DNA from: JAHCHL01 sp964546835 | GTDB lineage: Bacteria; Armatimonadota; Fimbriimonadia; Fimbriimonadales; ATM1 | DNA: 11,427 nucleotides | NCBI GenBank assembly: GCA_964546835.1 | Contig: CAZJKW010000066.1 | Span: 1-11,427 of the forward strand | Direction: 5' to 3' | Shown: piece by piece, positions 6,415 through 11,427 of the stretch | Numbering within the stretch: position 1 is the first letter of the stretch | How the letters are laid out: each line of letters begins with the position of its first letter | Program-made: the position numbers and the translations under genes | Notes under the pieces: generated by a model | Databases searched by the model: none | What the model saw: only the letters and a program-made list of their open reading frames with translations | What the model was told of the DNA's origin: nothing

Positions 6415-7204
6415 AAAATACGGCTGCTAACAAAACGGCACACACAATTCCAACTCCAAGCGTCATTTGCTTTTCAGATTTACTCAACGAAAACTGATTT
6501 CTGTTAACAAACAGAACAACAAGGCCTATGGGCACCAATGCAGGAAGCGGCCCAACAAGTAAAGCAATGATTAAGTAAACAATCAAAGTTGGAACCATCG
6601 CTATCGCGGTCTCTTTAGTCCTCATTCCAAATTTAAAAATGAGTGCAAAAAACATTGCAATAAACAAGAAGTCCGCAGGTCCGATTTGTGCGAGGGGAGT
6701 CGCTCTCCCAAAGTCAGGAATCCTAAAGGCAACAGCATCAAAAATCGCTTTACCTTTTTCGGAAGAAAGTGCCTGCTTTACAGTTCCGGATGGAGCAAAA
6801 ACCGCTATTAGGTCAACCGTCGCCAAAACAATTGCAATGGGAAAAATCAAATTCCTATCTCTCAAACTCGCTGCAATCAAAATCCCAATTCCGCCTGCCC
6901 ATCCAATAATGGTAAGTTGCTTGAAAGATTGAATCCACAAAGGGTCAAAAATTTCCTCTTTAAAAGTCCAATAACAGACGCCGAATAACCCCAACGAAAT
7001 CAAAATCAAACCAAGGGCCTTCAAGGAACTCCACTTGATTCCACTCACAATAAATAAAAGCATTATTGGAAGCAATATAAACAAAATCGTTGAAATCAAA
7101 CTTCCGATTCTTAGGTAAGCAATCGGTACCTCAACATTCGGAATTGCAATTCCCAAGGCGAAAATTAAACCCGCCAATATCAAAATTGCAAACCCACGGT
7201 GCAT
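6401..7204 (-). CDS. Multi-spanning protein, probable divergent presenilin-type protease
   Basis: The product has 267 residues and about eight or nine hydrophobic segments. Three features match presenilin/signal-peptide-peptidase intramembrane aspartyl proteases in the right order. Residues 130-146 (VDLIAVFAPSGTVKQAL, Asp131) align with human presenilin-1 'YDLVAVLCPKGPLRML'. Residues 174-181 (IGPADFLF, Asp178) align with 'LGLGDFIF'. Residues 219-225 (PLPALVP) align with the PAL motif 'LPALPIS'. The loop between the Asp residues is short. Deviations are Val for Tyr in 'YD' and GPAD for GxGD. If active, it would cut transmembrane helices in the inner membrane. The frame is open to 7291, but that would overlap pyrR; the ATG at 7204 is chosen because a TATACT -10 lies 5 nt upstream and the first helix follows at once. 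The assignment is by eye; an unrelated polytopic protein is the alternative. Confidence 0.6.
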   Translation of the reverse strand: MHRGFAILILAGLIFALGIAIPNVEVPIAYLRIGSLISTILFILLPIMLLFIVSGIKWSSLKALGLILISLGLFGVCYWTFKEEIFDPLWIQSFKQLTIIGWAGGIGILIAASLRDRNLIFPIAIVLATVDLIAVFAPSGTVKQALSSEKGKAIFDAVAFRIPDFGRATPLAQIGPADFLFIAMFFALIFKFGMRTKETAIAMVPTLIVYLIIALLVGPLPALVPIGLVVLFVNRNQFSLSKSEKQMTLGVGIVCAVLLAAVFFRAI

Positions 7205-7209
7205 ACCCG

Positions 7210-7215
7210 AGTATA
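7210..7215 (-). promoter_or_regulatory. -10 of the presenilin-like gene, leaderless spacing
   Basis: On the minus strand TATACT (5 of 6 consensus) ends 5 nt before the ATG at 7204, which places the transcription start on or at the edge of the start codon. This supports 7204 over the longer alternatives at 7291, 7282 and 7240. No clear -35 is seen. Confidence 0.5.
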
Positions 7216-7237
7216 GCGCGACGATGGCGGTAACTGG

Positions 7238-7243
7238 CATAAT
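7238..7243 (+). promoter_or_regulatory. Extended -10 of the pyr operon, leaderless spacing
   Basis: TGG-CATAAT, an extended -10, ends 7 nt before the ATG at 7251. Transcription should start at that ATG, which excludes the in-frame ATG at 7224 (upstream of the promoter element) and leaves no leader for a PyrR attenuator. The opposing -10 at 7210-7215 is 22 bp away. Confidence 0.5.
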
Positions 7244-7250
7244 AACGACA

Positions 7251-7772
7251 ATGCAAGACAACCGGCTTGACGCTACGGACATTAAGCGCACACTTGGCAG
7301 AATGGCTCATCAAATACTTGAGCAAAATCAAGGAGCGTCCGACCTCGTTGTGATCGGCGTACTAAATCGAGGATTTCCCGTAGCAAAACGACTTGCATTT
7401 GCCATGACCCAAATCGAAGGCGTCACAATTCCGGTTGGAAAACTTGATATTGGAAAATTCCGAGATGATTCCCCATCAATCTCAGACGACGAAACTGAAA
7501 TTCCATTTTCCGTACAAGATAAACAAGTCATCCTTGTTGACGAAGTCATCCAAACTGGACGCACAGTTCGCGCAGCACTGGATGCAATTATTCATCATGG
7601 AAGACCCGCAAATATTCAACTCGCTGTTTTAGTGGATAGGGGCGGCAGAGAATTACCCATTCAACCAAATTATGTTGGCAAACAACTTGACGTTTCAGAA
7701 TCAGAAAGAATTGAAGTCCACTTTGCTGAAGTTGATGGCGAGGATTCGGTTATTGTTCAATCCGGAGTTTGA
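7251..7772 (+). CDS. pyrR: PyrR bifunctional regulator / uracil phosphoribosyltransferase
   Basis: PyrR is a type I phosphoribosyltransferase that in Bacillus binds pyr mRNA in response to UMP/UTP and can also make UMP from uracil. The 173-residue product starting at 7251 (MQDNRLDATDIKRTLGRMAH) aligns end to end with Bacillus PyrR. The PRPP loop VILVDEVIQTGRT (93-105) is intact, as are LVDRG (127-131) and ELPI. Several positions implicated in RNA binding in B. subtilis PyrR are changed: Thr18 to Gly16, Arg27 to Gln25, Lys40 to Leu38, His140 to Gly132 and Arg146 to Gln138, while His22, Arg141 and Lys152 are kept (20, 133, 144). It leads the operon pyrR-pyrB-pyrC; its stop lies 2 nt before the pyrB ATG. 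With no leader, classical attenuation is unlikely, so translational control or enzyme-only activity is inferred. Confidence 0.93.
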   Translation: MQDNRLDATDIKRTLGRMAHQILEQNQGASDLVVIGVLNRGFPVAKRLAFAMTQIEGVTIPVGKLDIGKFRDDSPSISDDETEIPFSVQDKQVILVDEVIQTGRTVRAALDAIIHHGRPANIQLAVLVDRGGRELPIQPNYVGKQLDVSESERIEVHFAEVDGEDSVIVQSGV

Positions 7773-7774
7773 AA

Positions 7775-8701
7775 ATGCATCTATTGTCAATCAGAGAAAT
7801 AAATACCGACCAAATCAACGAATTGATCGCGCGGTCACAATCCTTGAAAAAAGCAGTTCGTGAAAACGGTTCACTCCCCAATTACAAAGGAAAAGTTGTC
7901 GGAATGCTTTTTCTTGAAGACAGCACTCGGACTCGCGTAAGTTTTGAGCAAGCGGCACGAAAACTGAATTTTGATGTAACGTCATTCGGCGTTCAAGGCA
8001 GTAGCATGTCTAAAGGCGAGTCGTTAAAAGATACAGTCCTCACATTGAAACATGAAGGAATTGATGCGTTGGTAATGAGGCACAAAAGTAGCGGCGCTCC
8101 TTATCTCGCTGCAAAATTTTTTGAAGGCCCTGTTCTAAATGGCGGCGACGGTATGCATGAACACCCAACGCAAGCCCTCGGCGATGCACTCACGATTCTC
8201 GAACATAAAAATTCAATCAGCGGATTACGTGTAGCAATCATCGGAGATGTTTTACATAGCCGAGTTGCCCGAAGCAATATCTGGCTGCTAACAAAACTCG
8301 GTGCCGAAGTTCGATTGGTCGGACCGCGCACCTTGATTCCCCGATACCCGGGACACCTCCCGGCATCCGTGCATTACGATTTGGCAAACGGCATTGCAGA
8401 TGCAGATGTCGTCATGTGCCTGCGATTACAAAAAGAACGAATGGAATCCGGACTAATCTCAAGCACCGGCGAATATGCTTCGCTATATCAAATCAATTCC
8501 AAATCAATTCGATATGCAAAACCGGATTGCTTGGTAATGCATCCCGGACCCATGAATCGCGGATTAGAAATTGATGATTCAACAGCCGACGGAAAAAACT
8601 CGGTCATTACGCAACAAGTTGAAAACAGCGTTTTCGTCCGAATGGCAGCATTTGATTGGGCGTTTGAAAATTCCAAACCACTCCAAGGAGTATCTGCATG
8701 A
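7775..8701 (+). CDS. pyrB: Aspartate carbamoyltransferase catalytic subunit
   Basis: PyrB joins carbamoyl phosphate and L-aspartate to N-carbamoyl-aspartate, the committed step of pyrimidine synthesis in the cytoplasm. The 308-residue product is normal length. Seen motifs are STRTRVSFE (50-58) for carbamoyl phosphate, SMSKGESLKDT (77-87) with the loop Lys80 that reaches into the neighbouring subunit, MRHK (101-104), HPTQALGD (130-137), and HPGPMNRG near residue 260. The ATG at 7775 is preferred over the TTG at 7769, because GGAG at 7764-7767 gives a Shine-Dalgarno sequence at good spacing. The stop overlaps the pyrC start as ATGA. No regulatory pyrI is present, so it is a trimer-only class or pairs with PyrC, which is known in some bacteria. 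Confidence 0.97.
   Translation: MHLLSIREINTDQINELIARSQSLKKAVRENGSLPNYKGKVVGMLFLEDSTRTRVSFEQAARKLNFDVTSFGVQGSSMSKGESLKDTVLTLKHEGIDALVMRHKSSGAPYLAAKFFEGPVLNGGDGMHEHPTQALGDALTILEHKNSISGLRVAIIGDVLHSRVARSNIWLLTKLGAEVRLVGPRTLIPRYPGHLPASVHYDLANGIADADVVMCLRLQKERMESGLISSTGEYASLYQINSKSIRYAKPDCLVMHPGPMNRGLEIDDSTADGKNSVITQQVENSVFVRMAAFDWAFENSKPLQGVSA
8684..8689 (+). promoter_or_regulatory. Shine-Dalgarno of pyrC inside pyrB
   Basis: AAGGAG lies within the last codons of pyrB, 8 nt before the pyrC ATG at 8698. It is the strongest ribosome-binding site in the window and contrasts with the absence of such sites at the operon-leading genes. Confidence 0.7.
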
Positions 8702-10020
8702 ACGTTGTTTTGAAAAATGGAAGAATCCTTGACCCATCTCAGAATTTAGACACGATTGGTTCGGTGTTTATTGCGGATGAACAAATTGCCGAAATCGGTG
8801 AATCCGTAGATGAAACGGACGCCGATGAAATTATTGATTGCGAAGGTTGTTGGATTACTCCCGGATTAGTTGACCTGCACGTTCACCTTCGCGAGCCGGG
8901 ATTCGGTCACAAAGAAACCATCATCAGCGGAACGCAATCCGCTGCAGCGGGTGGATTTACAACGATTTGCTGCATGCCCAATACAAATCCGCCTCTCGAC
9001 AATCCGGCATTGGTGGATTTCATTCTTGATCGAAGTGCATCGCCGGAAGCAGGCGGAATCTTTGTGGCTCCAATCGGCGCATTGACAAAAGGAATGCAAG
9101 GCGAAATACCAAGCGATTTCTCCGCTTTGAAAAGAGCTGGGATTGTCGCCGCAAGCGATGATGCTTTTCCGATTCAAAGTTCGCAAGTAATGCTTAGGTG
9201 CATGGAACTTTGCAGGCAACTTGACCTCCCGGTCGCCGTTCATTGCGAAGATCAATCCATGACCCAAGGGGCAAGCATGAACGAAGGCGCTATGAGCGCG
9301 ATGCTTGGATTAACCGGAATGCCAAGAACAGCAGAAGAGATACAAGTTGCAAGAAACTGCATGCTAAGTTTAGAAACCAATTGTCCGTTACACATTCTTC
9401 ACGTCAGCACTTGGGGTTCCGTTGAAATTATTCAACAAGCAAAACGACTCGGTGCTCCGGTGACCGCGGAAGTTTGTCCTCACCATTTTTCATTAACCGA
9501 TGAAGATATTCCGCCATTTGATACAAATTGGAAAATGAGTCCGCCGCTTCGCACTCAAGTTGATGTGGACATCATCCTTCAAGCCATTGCAGACGGAACG
9601 ATTGATTGCATTGCGACCGATCATGCGCCGCACGCAAAATATGAAAAAGACCGAACGTTTGACGAAGCACCCTTCGGTATCGTCATGCTCGAAACGGCAG
9701 TCGGAATCACCTTAACCCATCTCACCCACAAAGGCGTTTTGTCGCCGCTTGAAACAATTCGCAGGATGAGCACGCGGCCAGCAGAAATCTTCCGACTGGA
9801 TGCAGGAACTTTGAAACCGGGACGAACCCCAGTTGCACAAGTCACGGTGATTGACCCCGATATCGAATGGACATTCGATGTGAACAAAACTTTTTCGAAA
9901 GGCAAAAATTCACCCTACCATGGTAAGCAATTAAAAGGAAAAGCGATGCTTACTTTTAGCGGCGGCGAAGTTTATCGCGATGCGCTTTGGGAATCTCGAA
10001 AAAAACCGATTAACGCTTAA
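8698..10020 (+). CDS. pyrC: Dihydroorotase
   Basis: PyrC is a zinc amidohydrolase that closes N-carbamoyl-aspartate to dihydroorotate, the third pyrimidine step. The 440 residues fit the longer class I type. Metal and substrate residues are visible: HVHLREPG (61-68, with His61, His63 and Arg65), the Asn of MPNTNPP (93-99), Asp in ASDDAF (152-157) as bridging ligand, His182 in AVHCED, His235 in LHILHVS, and the catalytic Asp308 in ATDHAPH. All are intact, so it should be active. A composite N- and C-terminal beta domain frames the barrel (residues 1-55 and after about 370). The start overlaps the pyrB stop, so the two are translationally coupled. It is the last gene of the pyr unit; its stop overlaps that of the convergent GH172 gene within TTAA. 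Confidence 0.97.
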   Translation: MNVVLKNGRILDPSQNLDTIGSVFIADEQIAEIGESVDETDADEIIDCEGCWITPGLVDLHVHLREPGFGHKETIISGTQSAAAGGFTTICCMPNTNPPLDNPALVDFILDRSASPEAGGIFVAPIGALTKGMQGEIPSDFSALKRAGIVAASDDAFPIQSSQVMLRCMELCRQLDLPVAVHCEDQSMTQGASMNEGAMSAMLGLTGMPRTAEEIQVARNCMLSLETNCPLHILHVSTWGSVEIIQQAKRLGAPVTAEVCPHHFSLTDEDIPPFDTNWKMSPPLRTQVDVDIILQAIADGTIDCIATDHAPHAKYEKDRTFDEAPFGIVMLETAVGITLTHLTHKGVLSPLETIRRMSTRPAEIFRLDAGTLKPGRTPVAQVTVIDPDIEWTFDVNKTFSKGKNSPYHGKQLKGKAMLTFSGGEVYRDALWESRKKPINA

Positions 10021-11132
10021 CGCGCAAACCTTGCGATTCGGTCTTCCGCTTTTGGAAGTTTTGGGAATTCTCCGTGAGGTTCGTTTTGATACCAATACGC
10101 AACAGAAGAATAATCGTTTTCCTGCAAATTTGCATGACCATGTTCAATGCTAAACCTCAAACTTTTTTCAAAGAGAATCGGATCTTGTATATGAAGCCGA
10201 TAACTGGTCAATGCGCGACGCGACGGATGATGTTTTTCATATTCATGAACACTAACTCCCGCATATTGATAGGCGCGATTGTGCATTCCCCATGCTTGAG
10301 TCAAATAATCCTCGCTACCGGTGCCATGAAGACTTGGTGGCCAAGTATCGTCGTCAATAAAAAACATGTCGTCACCTTCGCCCCACCAAGTTAATTCCGG
10401 CACTTGTAACTCTTGATTTCCAAATTTTTTGTTTGGAAGCATCGGGTCAATATTTTCAACGCTGATATTGCATCCGACGAAATGACCGGAGCCCATTGCA
10501 TCCAAAATCAGATAATTGTTTTCTCCGCCGATGTTCGGTTCTTTCATGTGATTCCAATAATGTTCGCCTTTGGATGCGAGTGGTCCACCTTCAACTTTTG
10601 TCGGAAACTCCTGACGATATTGAGCATGAAAACGCAACGAATTTTCGTCCAAATGATTGAGTTCATCAAAATCCACGTAGTAATAAAAACTGTCGCAGAT
10701 TTCATCAGACTCGTTTTCAATTTCGATTTTAAAACCGTTAGAAAACGGCATTGCGAAATAACAATTCAGCGCAACTCCGCCTCCCAGGTTTCCTTCGTTG
10801 TCATCGTGCGTAACGCAATTGATGATTGCGCTGTCGAACGATTTTGCAATTCCGTGCCCGAGGCAGAAAAAATCACCAACGGGGGTTTCGATGCTCGGAC
10901 TCGACTCGCCGTCCCACCATGCTCGAAGCACCATTTTTCTTAAGTAGGACTTGTCCCGGTGGCTTATCGTGAACCAGATATGCCTAATGATGCCTGCCGC
11001 GTTGCTTTCGGCAATGCATTTTTTCTCTCTCGGCTCGAATCGAATCCAATCGTCATTTCCGCCGGTAGGGTCCCAACTTGAAATGCGCTTTGTTTTGCCT
11101 TGACGTTTGAATGCGAGCCCGAAGAAATCCAT
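10017..11132 (-). CDS. GH172 / DUF2961 family protein
   Basis: The family includes glycoside hydrolases acting on fructofuranose and arabinofuranose linkages, built from two jelly-roll domains. The 371-residue product from 11132 begins MDFFGLAFKR and follows the family closely: RISSWDPTGGNDDW, then GIIRHIWFTI, YLRKMVLRAWWDGE, TPVGDFFCLGHG, GSGHFVGCN, and WWGEGD. The likely catalytic pair is Glu252 (in WWGEGD) and Glu274 (in GTGSEDY), matching Glu270 and Glu291 of the Bifidobacterium alpha-fructofuranosidase, one residue further apart. No signal peptide is seen, so it should act in the cytoplasm. The frame is open back to 11204, but the family N-terminus fits 11132; upstream there is neither a Shine-Dalgarno sequence nor a -10 at leaderless distance, so the start is less certain. 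Substrate cannot be told. Confidence 0.88.
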   Translation of the reverse strand: MDFFGLAFKRQGKTKRISSWDPTGGNDDWIRFEPREKKCIAESNAAGIIRHIWFTISHRDKSYLRKMVLRAWWDGESSPSIETPVGDFFCLGHGIAKSFDSAIINCVTHDDNEGNLGGGVALNCYFAMPFSNGFKIEIENESDEICDSFYYYVDFDELNHLDENSLRFHAQYRQEFPTKVEGGPLASKGEHYWNHMKEPNIGGENNYLILDAMGSGHFVGCNISVENIDPMLPNKKFGNQELQVPELTWWGEGDDMFFIDDDTWPPSLHGTGSEDYLTQAWGMHNRAYQYAGVSVHEYEKHHPSRRALTSYRLHIQDPILFEKSLRFSIEHGHANLQENDYSSVAYWYQNEPHGEFPKLPKAEDRIARFAR

Positions 11133-11177
11133 CCGAAACCATTCGGCATGAGCGTTCGCGTGTCCTTTGCTTGTGGC

Positions 11178-11240
11178 TCGGTTCACTCGGTTCACGTATA
11201 TCATCTACTTCACTTACTTCACTTACTTCATCTACTTCAT
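11178..11240. repeat. Two families of 9-bp tandem repeats
   Basis: TCGGTTCAC is repeated twice exactly (11178-11195). After a 9-nt spacer come four 9-bp units of the form [CT]TACTTCA[CT] (11205-11240), followed by a related CTTCATCAT. The spacing of 9 bp places the units on nearly the same face of the helix. They lie between the possible promoter and the GH172 start. Confidence 0.85.
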
Positions 11241-11348
11241 CTTCATCATTGTCATTTTTGGACTTTTTGTTCGGGTTCAAGTTCAGGTTGGTTGCTTTTC
11301 CGGTTCGGTTTCCGGGCGGTTCGTTGGTTTGAAGTTTTTGCTCACACC

Positions 11349-11377
11349 TTAATGTTCTCGGGAGAGCCGTTTGTCAA
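11349..11377 (-). promoter_or_regulatory. Possible sigma70-type promoter of the GH172 gene
   Basis: On the minus strand a perfect TTGACA (11377-11372) is followed after 17 bp by CATTAA (11354-11349), a weak -10. A start near 11342 would give a leader of about 210 nt holding the 9-bp repeats, unlike the leaderless genes elsewhere in the window. Confidence 0.4.
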
Positions 11378-11427
11378 CCGGTTTTGAAACATAACTGGTA
11401 GTTTTACTGGGGATTTGGTGACACCCC

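Larger units (their letters stand above)
11133..11427. other. Repeat-rich region upstream of the GH172 gene
   Basis: These 295 bases hold no gene I can support. They contain 9-bp tandem repeats, a series of GAACC motifs on the minus strand (at least five, up to about 11325), and a possible promoter for the GH172 gene. Several short ORFs cross the region in all frames, but their protein sequences are simple repeats (for example EVSEVSEV on the minus strand and HLLHLLHLL on the plus strand) and reflect the DNA repeat. Confidence 0.5.

Noticed and set aside
7224..7250. Longer PyrR starting at 7224
   Set aside because: The extra nine residues have no counterpart in PyrR, and the ATG lies upstream of the best -10 element.
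7205..7291. Longer N-terminus of the presenilin-like protein
   Set aside because: It would run through the pyrR start and its promoter; a good -10 lies just before the ATG at 7204.
7251..7775. PyrR attenuator or riboswitch in the pyr operon
   Set aside because: No space exists upstream of the predicted transcript start or at the 2-nt pyrR-pyrB junction, and no terminator hairpin was seen.
10413..10943. Plus-strand ORF of 176 codons
   Set aside because: It lies opposite the well-supported GH172 gene and its protein shows no domain pattern; it is a shadow.
11053..11280. Acidic minus-strand ORF (EVDEVSEVSEV) upstream of GH172
   Set aside because: The acidic repeat is the translation of the 9-bp DNA repeat, there is no Shine-Dalgarno sequence, and the rest is an out-of-frame reading of the GH172 start.

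Overview
This looks like a compact, AT-leaning bacterial chromosome segment of mostly housekeeping genes mixed with poorly known membrane proteins. Lineage cannot be fixed from the sequence. A lipoprotein signal, GatCAB-type amidotransferase genes, a pyrR-pyrB-pyrC operon, a GH172/DUF2961 protein and apparently leaderless promoters would fit Armatimonadota or a similar deep-branching phylum, but that is only a guess. No mobile element, CRISPR array or intrinsic terminator was seen.

Layout. Positions 1-482 hold a worn HisA-like sequence with an in-frame stop and no good start. Positions 470-1328 (+) hold three overlapping small paralogues, each one membrane helix followed by a cytoplasmic coiled coil, sharing an 'L-x-x-T-hydrophobic-hydrophobic-[DE]-H-S-[LM]-S-x-E' motif. 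Running leftwards (-) from 4320 to 1322 is a probable transcription unit: gatC, gatA, a two-helix membrane/coiled-coil protein, tRNA-Arg(UCU), and a small lipoprotein whose start codon lies 2 nt after the tRNA CCA. A 45-bp divergent gap leads to a membrane-anchored YyaL/SPATA20 (DUF255) homologue (+, 4366-6414) whose CxxC has become SxxS. Convergent to it, overlapping by 14 nt, is a multi-spanning protein (-, 6401-7204) that I read as a divergent presenilin-type intramembrane aspartyl protease. Another short divergent gap (46 bp) leads to pyrR-pyrB-pyrC (+, 7251-10020), the early steps of pyrimidine synthesis. Convergent again is a GH172/DUF2961 family protein (-, 10017-11132) with a repeat-rich upstream region reaching the window end.

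How it works together. The genome is tightly packed: all three convergent pairs overlap at their stop codons, and the two divergent gaps carry back-to-back -10 elements placed 5-8 nt before the start codons, which predicts leaderless mRNAs. Genes inside operons are instead joined by stop/start overlaps or gaps of a few bases, some with Shine-Dalgarno sequences. The pyr operon has no leader in which PyrR could act by attenuation, and its PyrR has lost several residues linked to RNA binding. The most interesting items are the presenilin-like protein, the Cys-less DUF255 protein and the three tandem coiled-coil membrane proteins.
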